Assembly (NCBI GenBank): GCA_016722285.1
Contig: JADKGI010000002.1
Coordinates: 330,355 to 394,354, forward strand
DNA from: Saprospiraceae bacterium
Lineage (GTDB): Bacteria > Bacteroidota > Bacteroidia > Chitinophagales > Saprospiraceae
Direction: 5' to 3'
DNA length: 64,000 nucleotides
In this document: one piece after another, positions 49,401 to 59,314 of the stretch
Layout of the letters: every line of letters begins with the position of its first letter
How positions within the stretch are numbered: position 1 is the stretch's first letter
Position numbers and translations under genes: made by a program
Notes under the pieces: generated by a model
Database searches by the model: none
Told to the model about the DNA's origin: nothing
The model's input: the letters and a program-made list of their open reading frames with translations, nothing else

Positions 49401-49819
49401 TAAATGCTTTAATTTCGTTTATTTATCCAGCTACCTGACTCATTAATTTGTTAACCCAAGTATAGTCACTTCCTCTTTAAGGATGCCTGACCGATACAAA
49501 GTAAAATTGTCTTATCACTTCAACATTAAATAATATTTGCTTTCCTAAAGCTAATGAAGTGATTTAAAAACATTTTGTAAATTCCTATGCAAGTCACCTG
49601 CCTGCCGAACAAATTCTTTGGCAAGCAGGTTGAAACCCAGCTTTTCATAATTTAGCATATAATTTAAATCGTCATTCGTCATCCGTCATCTGTCATCCGT
49701 AAATCGTATTTCGTCATTCGCCATCCGCAATCCGTCATCCGTCATTTCGTATTTCGTATTTCGTATTTCGTATTTCGTATTTCGTATTTCGTATTTCGAA
49801 TTTCGAATTTCGAATTTTA
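49401..49819. repeat. Repeat copy B and 9-bp tandem tract before fcl end
   Basis: 49553-49596 matches 3851-3894, followed by the hairpin CCTGCCTGCC...GGCAAGCAGG (about 49597-49631) and a weaker match to the downstream part of copy A. From 49675 to 49815 come ATCCGTCATCC-type and then ATTTCGTATTTCG 9-bp tandem units, running to the fcl stop. No gene seen. Confidence 0.7.
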
Positions 49820-50903
49820 CTAATTGCTAGTTTGCTGATATTCCTTATATACTCTTTCAATTCCAGCTTTAAGAGAAATCAGGCTCTTATATCCTAAGCG
49901 ATTCAATTTACTGCTATCCATCAATTTTCTGGGTGTACCATCCGGTTTTGATATACCAAATAATAATTCCCCTTTAAAACCGACTATTTCTTTAATCAAA
50001 GATGCCAGATCTTTTATACTCACTTCCTCTCCACTTCCTACATTTACAAACTGCTCTTCAGAGTAATGATTCATCAGAAAATAAGATGCATTTGCGAGAT
50101 CATCTACATGCATGAATTCTCTAAGTGGAGCTCCTGTTCCCCAGAGGGCAACTTGGGTGGTTGGGTGGTTGGCGTGGTTGGCGTGTTGGGTTGGGTGGAT
50201 GGGTGACGCCATATTTATTAAGTATGGCGATAATGTCAAATTCGCTACTCATGCCATTGACTCTCTCTATGGGTAATAGATTAAGGTCTGCTCTTATCGC
50301 TTCCCAATTTCCATCTTCGAGGCATTTGCCCAGGTGCATCTTGCGTATCAGAGCGGGTATCACATGAGATTTCTCCAGATCATAATTATCTCCAGGTCCG
50401 TACAGGTTGGTAGGCATAGCTGATATGAAATCACAACCGTATTGTCTTCTGTAACTCTCACACAACTTGATGCCCGCTATCTTCGCAATAGCATAAGGTT
50501 CGTTAGTCTCTTCTAGTATTCCGGTGAGGAGTTGATCTTCGTTCATAGGTTGCAGAGCAAACTTGGGATAGATGCAGGAACTGCCCAGGAAGAGCAACTT
50601 TTTTACTTCATACTTATACGCAGCATAGATGACATTGGCCTCGATCATCAGGTTCTCATACAGAAAATCTGCCCTGTAGATATTATTGGCCATAATGCCG
50701 CCCACTTTGGCAGCAGCCAGAAATACATATTCGGGTCTCTCTGCATCAAAAAAAGCGTTGACTTCTGCCTGATTTCTCAGATCCAATTCTTTTGATGTAC
50801 GTAGTAACAGATTATCGTATCCTTCGGCTTTCATCTTTCGGACGATAGCTGATCCTACCATTCCATTGTGGCCTGCAATGTAAATTTTACTTGTCGAATT
50901 CAT
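49820..50903 (-). CDS. fcl: GDP-L-fucose synthase, with a repeat tract inserted
   Basis: Converts GDP-4-keto-6-deoxymannose to GDP-L-fucose (epimerase and reductase). KIYIAGHNGMVGSAIVRKM holds the NADP loop; AAKVGGIMANN, FLGSSCIYP and NEPYAIAKIAGIKLCE (YxxxK) follow, then MPTNLYGPGDNYD, and in the last third VALWGTGAPLREFMHVDDLA. At 50153-50205, between NKYGV and VALWGTG, lies a 53-bp G/T-rich tandem tract (on the minus strand CCAACCCAACA-like) that is absent from relatives and puts the two halves in different frames. The enzyme is inactive if the sequence is right. Gmd upstream on the same strand supplies its substrate. Confidence 0.85.
50153..50205. repeat. G/T-rich tandem tract inside fcl
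   Basis: Units like TTGGGTGG and TTGGCGTGG repeated about six times. The same kind of tract is otherwise confined to gaps between genes in this window (39150, 41865, 47480, 48693). Confidence 0.75.
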
Positions 50904-50941
50904 GCTTTAGGACACTAATTTTCGCAAATTATTCTAATTAT

Positions 50942-51334
50942 TTAGTTTGATAATGTATTGATCACTCTTTTGTATTCAAACGAAGCTCCTCCGAAATTCA
51001 AAATAAGGCCCAAATTACTTTTAGCAATTGAAATATAATTTAATGTTTGTTTCACAAAATCATCATGTATATTTTCACATGCTTTTACTTCAAGAATTAA
51101 ATTGTCATAAATGACGAAGTCAGCGTAAAAATGGTGATTCAATACCACATTTTTATATGATACTTTAAATTCTTTTTCTCTCGAAAAATGAATTTTATTT
51201 TCCCTAAATTCATACTCCATCGCATCTTTATAAACAATTTCATTTAATCCCTTACCCAAAATTCTATGAATTTCCATACAAAGTCCAATCACTTTATAAC
51301 ACTCCTCTTTATAAATCAAATCATGATTCCTCAT
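50942..51334 (-). CDS. GxxExxY protein
   Basis: Intact 130-residue protein with the name-giving motif in ILGKGLNEIVYKDAM (G..E..Y), followed by KEFKVSYKNVVLNHHFYADF, VIYDNLILEVKA and QTLNYISIAKSNLGLILNFG. The D...ExK arrangement (ADF...LEVKA) makes it a PD-(D/E)XK-like small protein. It is frequent and often multicopy in Bacteroidota, between sugar genes, and its role is unknown. It lies between gmd and fcl, which normally are adjacent, so it looks like an insertion into the pair. No repeats flank it closely. Confidence 0.85.
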   Translation of the reverse strand: MRNHDLIYKEECYKVIGLCMEIHRILGKGLNEIVYKDAMEYEFRENKIHFSREKEFKVSYKNVVLNHHFYADFVIYDNLILEVKACENIHDDFVKQTLNYISIAKSNLGLILNFGGASFEYKRVINTLSN

Positions 51335-51396
51335 CTGAATTGGGTTAATTTTAATCGTAAATCAATTAGAGAAATTTGAGCAAATTCGTGTTAGCA

Positions 51397-52506
51397 CTAT
51401 TCAAATTCATTTCTCACAATAAACCCGTTTTCTCTTAATACCTGATCTCTTTTGAAAAGCTCGATATCAGCTAAAACCATTTCTTTACATAACATTTTGA
51501 CATCATATTTAGGTTTCCATCCGAGTTTGGTCATAGCTTTGGTAGGATCGCCGATCAGCAAGTCAACTTCTGTCGGTCTGAAATATTTCGGATCTATAGC
51601 CAATATTTCTTTGCCAATTTCGATAGGATATGCTGATGAACAGGATTTTACATATCCTTTTTCGTCGATGCCATCGCCTTTGAATTCTATCTCGATGCCA
51701 GCTTCTGCAAATGCCATGCGGATAAACTCCCTGATCTCGGTAGTCACCCCGGTAGCCAATACGAAATCTTCCGGTTCGTCTTGCTGCAATATCAGATACA
51801 TGCCCTCCACATAATCTTTGGCATGGCCCCAATCTCTCTTGGAATTGATATTACCCATCCAGATTTTATCTTGCAATCCTAAAGCTATTTTTGCAACGCC
51901 ACGGGTAATCTTGCGAGTCACAAAGGTCTCTCCCCTTATAGGAGATTCGTGATTGAACAGGATTCCATTGCATGCAAACATGCCATATGCTTCCCTGTAA
52001 TTGACTGTAATCCAGTATGCATACATCTTGGCTACTGCATATGGCGACCTGGGGTAAAAAGGCGTTTTTTCTGATTGTGGCACTTGTTGCACCAAGCCAT
52101 AAAGTTCTGAAGTGGAAGCCTGATATAATTTTGTTTTTTTCTCCAGATTTAGAATGCGGATTGCTTCGAGCAGTCTTAATGCACCTATGCCATCGACATC
52201 AGCGGAGTATTCTGGCTCTTCAAAACTCACCTGTACATGACTCATGGCGCCCAGATTGTAGATCTCGTCAGGCTGTACTTCCTGAATGATGCGTATGATA
52301 TTTGTACTGTCAGATAGGTCCCCGTGATGCAATATAAACTTCCTGTTATCTACGTGCGGATCTTCATATATATCATCTATTCTTCCTGTATTGAATAAGG
52401 ATGACCTTCTTTTAATACCGTGCACTTCATATCCCTTAGTTAAAAGTAGATGCGATAAGTATGCTCCATCTTGTCCTGTGACTCCTGTGATTAGGGCTCT
52501 TTTCAT
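51397..52506 (-). CDS. gmd: GDP-mannose 4,6-dehydratase
   Basis: Makes GDP-4-keto-6-deoxymannose from GDP-mannose; with fcl it gives GDP-L-fucose. Intact, 369 residues. ALITGVTGQDGAYLSHLL holds the NADP loop, GIKRRSS and NTGRIDDIYEDPH are typical of Gmd, then YNLGAMSHVQVSFEEPEY, TSELYG and PRSPYAVAKMYAYW (YxxxK), and GDPTKAMTKLGWKP at the C-terminus. The start is the ATG at 52504-52506. A G/T-rich tandem tract (GTTGATGAGGTTGATGGG) fills the gap upstream. Confidence 0.95.
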   Translation of the reverse strand: MKRALITGVTGQDGAYLSHLLLTKGYEVHGIKRRSSLFNTGRIDDIYEDPHVDNRKFILHHGDLSDSTNIIRIIQEVQPDEIYNLGAMSHVQVSFEEPEYSADVDGIGALRLLEAIRILNLEKKTKLYQASTSELYGLVQQVPQSEKTPFYPRSPYAVAKMYAYWITVNYREAYGMFACNGILFNHESPIRGETFVTRKITRGVAKIALGLQDKIWMGNINSKRDWGHAKDYVEGMYLILQQDEPEDFVLATGVTTEIREFIRMAFAEAGIEIEFKGDGIDEKGYVKSCSSAYPIEIGKEILAIDPKYFRPTEVDLLIGDPTKAMTKLGWKPKYDVKMLCKEMVLADIELFKRDQVLRENGFIVRNEFE

Positions 52507-52804
52507 GTTATTGTTGGGTTATTGGGTTTATAGGTTTATGATGTTTATGATGTTGATGAGGTTGATGAGGTTGATGGGGTTGATGGTGGGTTGATGGGTT
52601 GATGAGGTTGATGGGTTGATTAGGTTGATGAGGTTGATGGGTTGATGGGTTGATGAGGTTGATGGGTTGATGGGCTATAGTTTATCGTAAACACAAAATA
52701 CCTCTACAGTTCCAATCCAAAATCGTAATTCGTAATTCGTAATTCGTAATTCGCGACTTATCACCGACAATTCAATATTTCTTCATTCAACATTTAAAAT
52801 AAAA
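52507..52804. repeat. Tandem tract and intergenic module, copy 1
   Basis: 52520-52671 is an array of GTTGATGGGTTGATGAG units. 52672-52804 is a module that ends at the stop of the upstream dehydrogenase gene: TATAGTTTATCGTAAACACA, ACCTCTACAG, four ATTCGTAATTCGTA-type 9-bp units, CGCGACTTATCACCGACAAT and CATTCAACATTTAAAATAAA. It is repeated with fewer 9-bp units at 54215-54333. Confidence 0.8.
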
Positions 52805-54100
52805 TCAAAGCTTCCAATAAAAATCAAAATCAGATCTCTTCTTCGCTCCCTTAATATCAAATAGGAGAAGGCTTCCATTGGACAATGCTTCCAGTTCTCT
52901 TTTGTCCATGTTTTTATATTCCTGATGCCCTACAGCTAAAATGATGGCATCGTAGGTTCCAATAGGTTTTTCGATCATAGATATGCCATATTCATGCGCG
53001 ACCTCATTGGCCGATGCCCAGGGATCAACTACATGTACATTAAGAGAAAATGCCATCAGTTCTTTGATCATATCTACTACTTTGCTATTGCGAATATCGG
53101 CCACATCTTCCTTGAAGGTGATGCCCATAACTAAGACCTTACATTCACCTGGGTTTTTGCTTGCCTCAATTAAGGTTTGCACCACTCTTTTGGCGATAAA
53201 GTGTGGGATGAAGTCATTCACTCTACGCCCGGCAGCGATTACCTGTGGGTCGTGACCCAATTCTTTTGCCTTGTGCATTAGATAAAACGGGTCCACACTG
53301 ATACAATGACCACCCACTAAACCCGGTTGGTATTTGTGAAAATTCCACTTGGTGCCTGCTGCTTCGATCACCGCTTGAGTATCGATATTCATTTTATCAA
53401 AAATGATGGACAATTCATTCATTAATGATATATTTATGTCTCGCTGAGTATTTTCGATCACTTTTGCCGCTTCTGCCACCTTTACTGATGCCGCTTTGTG
53501 AAGGCCTGCTTCTATGATCGATCCATAGACTTCGGATATAATATCCAATGACTCCTGATCACAACCTGATACTATCTTTAATATCTTGGTCAATGTACGC
53601 ACCTTGTCACCTGGTACAATTCGCTCCGGGCTGTAGCCAAATTTAAAATCTAAAACGGCTTTCAATCCACTTTCGGCTTCAAGTATGGGCACACAGTCTT
53701 CTTCTGTACACCCCGGATAGACCGTACTTTCGTAAACTACAATATCCCCCTTCTTTAGAGATTTTCCTACACTTGCTGATGCACCCATTAATGGTTTGAG
53801 ATTCGGCACTTTGTATTCATCAATATCCGTGGGAACGCCTATAATATGAAAATGAGCATCTCTTAAATCACCAGCATCATAGGTAAAAGTAATGTCACAT
53901 CCGTCAAAAGCTGATGTCTCCAATTCCTTCGATGGATCTATGTGCTTCTTCATGAGTTCGATCCGCTCTTTATTGATATCAAAACCTATCACCTTGAAAT
54001 GTTTGGCAAATTCTAATGCCAAGGGAAGGCCTACATAACCGAGTCCGGTGACTGAAATGGCTTTCTTTTTATCTTTTAAGTCCTGATAAAATTTAGACAT
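52805..54100 (-). CDS. tviB: UDP-sugar 6-dehydrogenase, TviB/WbpA type
   Basis: NAD-dependent oxidation of a UDP-HexNAc to its uronic acid. Intact, 431 residues. The NAD loop is SVTGLGYVGLPLALEFAKHF; VPTDIDEYKVPNLKPL, YESTVYPGCTEEDCVP, FGYSPERIVPGDKVRT and the catalytic-Cys motif GLVGGHCISVDPFYLMHKA are those of the TviB/WbpA group and not WecC. FKEDVADIRNSKV and DPWASANEVAHEYG end the protein. It follows wecB on the same strand with a repeat module between them; WecB could change the sugar configuration before or independently of this step. The exact substrate (GlcNAc or GalNAc) is open. Confidence 0.88.
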   Translation of the reverse strand: MSKFYQDLKDKKKAISVTGLGYVGLPLALEFAKHFKVIGFDINKERIELMKKHIDPSKELETSAFDGCDITFTYDAGDLRDAHFHIIGVPTDIDEYKVPNLKPLMGASASVGKSLKKGDIVVYESTVYPGCTEEDCVPILEAESGLKAVLDFKFGYSPERIVPGDKVRTLTKILKIVSGCDQESLDIISEVYGSIIEAGLHKAASVKVAEAAKVIENTQRDINISLMNELSIIFDKMNIDTQAVIEAAGTKWNFHKYQPGLVGGHCISVDPFYLMHKAKELGHDPQVIAAGRRVNDFIPHFIAKRVVQTLIEASKNPGECKVLVMGITFKEDVADIRNSKVVDMIKELMAFSLNVHVVDPWASANEVAHEYGISMIEKPIGTYDAIILAVGHQEYKNMDKRELEALSNGSLLLFDIKGAKKRSDFDFYWKL

Positions 54101-54337
54101 ATATATATTTTGGGGTGTTAAGTGTTAGTCCTAAGTTTGATGTGTTGATGTCTTGATGGGTTGATAGGTTTGTGGGTTGATGGGTTTTTGGGTTTATAGG
54201 TTGATGAGGTTGATGGGTTATAGTTTATCGTAAACACAAAATACCTCTACAGTCCCAATCAAAAATCGTAATTCGTAATTCGCGACTTATCACCGACAAT
54301 TCAACATTTCTCCATTCAACATTTAAAATAAAAAAAA
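54101..54337. repeat. Tandem tract and intergenic module, copy 2
   Basis: Same order as 52507-52804: GTTGATGGG-type units (54140-54215), then TATAGTTTATCGTAAACACA, ACCTCTACAG, two 9-bp ATTCGTA units and CGCGACTTATCACCGACAAT, ending at the wecB stop. Differs from copy 1 mainly in unit number. Confidence 0.8.
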
Positions 54338-55399
54338 TCATCTTTCTATTTTAAAAAATGCAGAAATTGCGGAAACAATCTGCCTGGCTGTATTTCCGTT
54401 ACCGTAAAGTTCCGTATCCAGAGATTTTGTTGGTTTTGAAATTGCATCTCCCAGGGCACTCAGATCGTGAAACATCAGTACATTATTTTGGTTGTCCAAT
54501 GTCTCAATCCATTCTGTCTCTTTACGAATGGTCACACATTTTTTTCCAAGCCAATACGCTTCTTTTTGCATGCCACCACTATCCGTGATCAGGCCCTCAG
54601 AATGAAATAAGTAACCTAAATTATCAAAATATCCCTGAGGAGATATGAAATCAATATTTTTGAAATCATCCTCTGGCATTCCAAATCCTTTTATGGCATT
54701 GCGTGTCCTAGGGTGAATAGCAAATATTGTCTTTTTGTCTAAAGCTTCCAAACAATTAAGAACGTAAAATAATCTGTCTTTTTCATCTGTATTATAAGGT
54801 CGATGCAGCGTTACGTAGTAGTAACCATTATCACTACCTGATTTACTGCTAATCCACGAATTTTTTACAGACTTCTGTACCAGGTCTTTCATTATATCCC
54901 CTACAATACTTACATTAGTGCTGATTCCTTCTTTCTTAAGATTCTCAACTGAAATATGACTGGGTACAAAAAGAAGGTCTGAAACATGATCAGTTAGTAT
55001 TCTGTTTATTTCTTCAGGCATTTCCTTATTGAACGACCGCAGGCCGGCTTCTATATGTGCCAAAGGAATATGGAGTTTTGATGCTACCAAAGCTCCGGCA
55101 AGTGTTGAGTTGGTATCCCCATAAACAACCACCATGTCAGGCTTTTCTTTTATGACTATTTTCTCTATTTCCACCATCATCTTACCTGTCTGCTCACCAT
55201 GATTTCCCCCACCTGCATGTAAGAGATAATCAGGCTTATTCATCCCCAAATCATCAAAAAACACTTTACTCATATTTTCGTCATAGTGCTGTCCTGTATG
55301 TATAGTTAATAGATTAAACAGATCCTTCACTTCAGATTCAAAAGCAAAATGTTTGATAAACTGAGGTCTTGCCCCAATGATGGCTATTATTTTTTTCAA
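54338..55399 (-). CDS. wecB: UDP-N-acetylglucosamine 2-epimerase (non-hydrolysing)
   Basis: Interconverts UDP-GlcNAc and UDP-ManNAc. Intact, 353 residues. IIAIIGARPQFIKHFAF, TIHTGQHYDENMS, VVVYGDTNSTLAGALVASKL, LAHIEAGLRSFNKEMPEEIN with the catalytic acids, TDHVSDLLFVPS, VTLHRPYNTD, and the second-domain ISPQGYFD...LITDSGGMQKEAY with the nucleotide-binding residues are all there in order. It supplies ManNAc-type precursors to the cluster; the TviB-type dehydrogenase is the next gene downstream. The start is 57 bp from the end of the YfhO-like gene. Confidence 0.93.
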   Translation of the reverse strand: MKKIIAIIGARPQFIKHFAFESEVKDLFNLLTIHTGQHYDENMSKVFFDDLGMNKPDYLLHAGGGNHGEQTGKMMVEIEKIVIKEKPDMVVVYGDTNSTLAGALVASKLHIPLAHIEAGLRSFNKEMPEEINRILTDHVSDLLFVPSHISVENLKKEGISTNVSIVGDIMKDLVQKSVKNSWISSKSGSDNGYYYVTLHRPYNTDEKDRLFYVLNCLEALDKKTIFAIHPRTRNAIKGFGMPEDDFKNIDFISPQGYFDNLGYLFHSEGLITDSGGMQKEAYWLGKKCVTIRKETEWIETLDNQNNVLMFHDLSALGDAISKPTKSLDTELYGNGNTARQIVSAISAFFKIER

Positions 55400-55456
55400 A
55401 AAGAATTATTTAGTAAAGCTTAAGATTGACAGATGTAAAGAGAGTGATTACCTATT

Positions 55457-57888
55457 TCAAGCAATTGAATTTTTAACAAAAAAATCAGACTTCCTGACAA
55501 TCTGCCAAAATGAATAAGCTAAAAGTATCAATAATAACAAAGATGAAATCGCACTTATTTTATTACCCAAATAGTAAGAATTTGGTTTGAAATCAAATAC
55601 AACGGTATGTTTTCCAGAAGGCAATTTAAGTGCTCTTAGCAGATAATCAGCCCTGATATGGTCAACCGGTTTTCCATCCACATACGCTTGCCACCCCTTA
55701 TTGGGACCATACCAAATGTCAGAAAAAACGGCTAATTGTTGTCCCTCTGTCTCATATTCGTACTCAAGTTTATCCGGAGAATATTTGGTCAGGTTTATTT
55801 TGCCATTTTTATTCAGAGATAAGCCGGATATGTATTGGGCAAACTCTTTATGCACAATTGCCTTGGTTGCTGGATCAAATCCATTTAATGAATCAATCTC
55901 TGCATTTGGATTGTCCACTACAGTTATCTCGTTGACAAACCAGGCATTTCCTAATGCTGCTGGATTTAATTGTGCCGCTATGTTGCCATCTTCTTCCTTA
56001 AAGATAAAATATCTGGTATTCAGCATATTTAGGACAGCCTGATTGTTTTTTGAAATATGATGATCAATGATATCCTGGTATCTCTGCAATTTGGCCGGGT
56101 GATACCCTCCTATAGTTTTATGAAAATATGAAGAAGAAGCATCATTAAATGTATTTATACTCGCATCATAAACTCTGAAATATGGAGTTTTATCCTGCAA
56201 GATTTGAGTATCAACCGGTCTGGGCTCAAATTCGTTTTTCATTGATTTTGCAGTTACGAAATTGCGCTTGTTTAAATAGTCCCGGTCCACCTGAACTAAA
56301 TCAAAAACGCCAATCAAACCAATGACAACTAAAAGTACTGTCTGACTGATCTTTGACGTCATATAAAACCATAAAGCACCCGAAATTAACAAAATGAGAA
56401 AAAGACTTCTCAATACAGATGAAGAAAGCATCTCTTGTCTCTGAGTCAGAAGCGCATCTTTAATCTGTTCATACTGACCATCTCCGGGTGATGAAAAATC
56501 GAAAATAGAACTTCCCAAAAGCCAAATAAGCAACAGGAAACCTCCAAATATACCAAGTGAGTAGAGCAAAGGTTTTTTAAAAATTAATTTATCTTTTGCT
56601 TTGACTATTTCAGCTAAAGCCAACATACCTAATATCGGAATAAATACAACAGTTACACTAAGAACAGAATTTGGGGTCCTAAATTTATTGAAAAGAGGAA
56701 GATAGTCAAAGAGAATGCTATTGAATAACTCTAAGTTTTTGCCCATAGATATCATAAAAGTTAATAACACCGAGCCCGCAAGCCACCATTTTAAAGTACC
56801 TTTAACAACAAAGAGTCCAAGGAAAAACAGAAAAAAGGCAACAGCACCAAAATAAATGGGCCCGCTTGTAAAAGGCAGATCTCCCCAATATATAGGGGCT
56901 TGAAAAGCTTGCCTTTGACCAATTGCTTTTCCCAAAGATGATTTACCATCAAGCCATTCACCGGAGCCCCCGCCTACAGCTTTGGGAATAAATGATGTTA
57001 ACAAATCTCCTGCGCCATTACTCCACTGCATGGCATACTCCCAATCAAGACCATCAGTTGTGCTCGAAGAATTGGATACCGTATTTGCCGCATCAGCTTT
57101 TAAGATCGGTTTGCCGCGCATCGTATCCTGACTATATTCATAAGTCGTCCATAAGGTAGATGCCGATGACAACAAACCTAACAACCCCATTAATGCTATA
57201 GCTGCTGATGCCTTTAAGAAGTTGCCCCATTCATACTTTTTAATATAGTAAGCCCTAAGTAATATAACACTAAAAGTCCGATGGTCATGCCTAAATAATA
57301 AGTCATTTGCGGGTGATTGGAAGCTACATTCAACCCAAAACCTATTCCAAAAAGAGACGCGCCGATTAAAAATTGTTGTCTGTATGCAGAAATGACACCT
57401 GCTATTACCAATGGACTAAAACAAATCGTATAAAGTTTTGTAGGGTGTCCCGCATCTATTAATATGAAGTTATTTGTGCTTAACCCAAAAAACAATGCTC
57501 CGATTAGGCTCACCCATGGATTTATACCTAAAACCAGCATCATGATAAAAAAACAAATCATCCCCGTAAGAATCATAGCCGGTGGGCTGAACGGCTTCAC
57601 AAATAAGGAAAGAAGTGGTTCCGAATATGTTAAAAAATTTGTAGGTTTGGATCCTCCAATCTGATAAGCAGGCATTCCGCCAAACATAGAATTGGTCCAT
57701 AAAATTTCTTTATTATCTTTAGCAGCATAAGTTGCAATTTCTTCAGACATTGCTGTAGATTGAACCAAGTCACCGGCCTTTAAAACTTTTCCCTCAAAAT
57801 GAGGAAAAAAGTATGCCACATTGACCAGGTACATTATCAGAATTGGTACAACATAGGGGATGATTTTTTTAATATTGATATTCTTCAT
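55457..57888 (-). CDS. YfhO-like multi-pass membrane protein, one frameshift
   Basis: About 805 residues when joined. The first part (MKNINIKKIIPYVVPILIMY, then LKAGDLVQSTAMSEEI, SMFGGMPAYQI and several membrane helices) and the second part (GLLGLLSSASTLWTTYEYSQ, DWEYAMQWSNGAGDLLTSFI, more helices, then a C-terminal soluble domain with YEYETEGQQLAVFSDIWYGP, GWQAYVDGKPV and LPSGKHTVVFDFKP) are in different frames that meet near 57200. These are hallmarks of the YfhO family, GT-C-like proteins linked to glycosylation of surface polymers in Firmicutes and common in Bacteroidota. Its exact reaction here is unknown. Confidence 0.82.
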
Positions 57889-58006
57889 GTTCTGATTTTA
57901 GGTTTTATATGTAAAATGAAATCATAATATTAATTTGATTACCAATGATTTTCTTCCATTTGGTTGAAATAAATCAAAAGTAATAACTATCGGAAATCGG
58001 CAAACA

Positions 58007-59311
58007 TTATCTGACGGCATTTCTGCCAAGTATGAAAAATTCTATTTTTTTAAACCAGGTTTTTTTATCACATCCTGTTTTCCAGATTATTCTTTTTATC
58101 ATCTCGGCTCCCACCAACTTAAGATAATTTAAAGGGGAATATACATACGGATGACGGCTAAGAAATTTCAACCGAAGGAGAGCACCCTTATTTACTTCAG
58201 GCTTATTTCTATCTTTAGTCTGCTCATTCATCGTACTCAAAACGAACCGGACAAACTTGTCATAAGTATAGTTGCCGGATTTTACAATGGAATCAAAAGT
58301 CCTTTCAGCCATTGCTTCGCAATAAGGCACATCTTTCATTTTAGAAAATACGTCATCCAAATTTGAAAAATCTTTCCTGATAGGGATATAATTTTCATTA
58401 GGTTTAAGAACTCCATTATAATTTCCTTCAATCAAAACCTGACATGTCCGCAAAACTGCTGCTTCAAAATGCCGTGGGGAAATAGCATAATATGGAAATT
58501 TTCCATCCTCATCACCGAAACAGGCACTCTTTACTTCATCAAAGCTCAAATTCGGGTTGCTTAACATCAACTTATCACAACATGCTCTTATGGTGCCTTC
58601 CGGGTCATGAAGACTTGATCCGCCTTCACTACCAATTATTATCCTCGAATTGCCAATAAATTTATACCAGTCTAACCCAAAAATAAATGAATTCGGATCG
58701 TTTGAGACATCCAGCTTTAAGTTAAATTCTTCATTTTTTTTTTCAAATATTTCTGTCAGCTTCCATTTGTATGTACCAAAAACTCCTAAATTATAAGGCA
58801 TTTTCCTTGCCCTGTACACAACATCAAATTTTCTTTTGCCGTGTTCAACAGGATTTTTTCCATATTCGCTCACAAAATCATTATCAATATATCCTGTCAG
58901 AACTGTGTAATAGTGTTTCAATCCTGAATATTCTGAAGGATAAACTGTCTGATATAATTCTGGTGGTAAACACGTGAAAACTGTTTCTACCTCAAACTCT
59001 CTAAAAAACCTGCAAATACTCGATGTGTTAATATATTCATCCTGTACCAATGCAGCTTTAGGAACATGAATGTCCTTTAGTATCTTCCACTTACTAAATT
59101 GATCGTCAAATTTTTTATTAATATTAGGCAGGAAAAAAGTAAAATGAAATAGTATCGAACTAAACTTACATTCTGCTAACAGGGGTGGCAACCCAAAAGC
59201 TACATTCCAGTATTCAATTTTAAAATCTGAATTTTTAGCAAAAGAAAGCAGATGCTTTGAAATCGCTTCTCGTTGAGATCTTGGTTTTTGATGATATAAT
59301 ATTAATATCAT
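58007..59311 (-). CDS. Putative glycosyltransferase, uncharacterised family (paralogue 1)
   Basis: Intact 434-residue cytoplasmic protein. Conserved with the next gene: an N-terminal LILYHQKP strand, YWNVAFGLPPLL, HFTFFLP, QDEYINTSSICRFFREF, VVYRARKMPYNLGVFGTYKW, WYKFIGNSRIIIGSEGGSSL, the DPEGTIR segment, and a C-terminal donor-site-like ISPRHFEAAVLRTCQVLIEG followed by NYIPIRKDFSN. The last part resembles the Glyco_trans_1_2/CgeB C-terminal signature, so a GT-B fold is likely. The invariant ISPRHFE and GSSL motifs could be catalytic. No family name is known to me. It is 3 bp downstream of its paralogue. Confidence 0.7.
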   Translation of the reverse strand: MILILYHQKPRSQREAISKHLLSFAKNSDFKIEYWNVAFGLPPLLAECKFSSILFHFTFFLPNINKKFDDQFSKWKILKDIHVPKAALVQDEYINTSSICRFFREFEVETVFTCLPPELYQTVYPSEYSGLKHYYTVLTGYIDNDFVSEYGKNPVEHGKRKFDVVYRARKMPYNLGVFGTYKWKLTEIFEKKNEEFNLKLDVSNDPNSFIFGLDWYKFIGNSRIIIGSEGGSSLHDPEGTIRACCDKLMLSNPNLSFDEVKSACFGDEDGKFPYYAISPRHFEAAVLRTCQVLIEGNYNGVLKPNENYIPIRKDFSNLDDVFSKMKDVPYCEAMAERTFDSIVKSGNYTYDKFVRFVLSTMNEQTKDRNKPEVNKGALLRLKFLSRHPYVYSPLNYLKLVGAEMIKRIIWKTGCDKKTWFKKIEFFILGRNAVR

Positions 59312-59314
59312 AGA

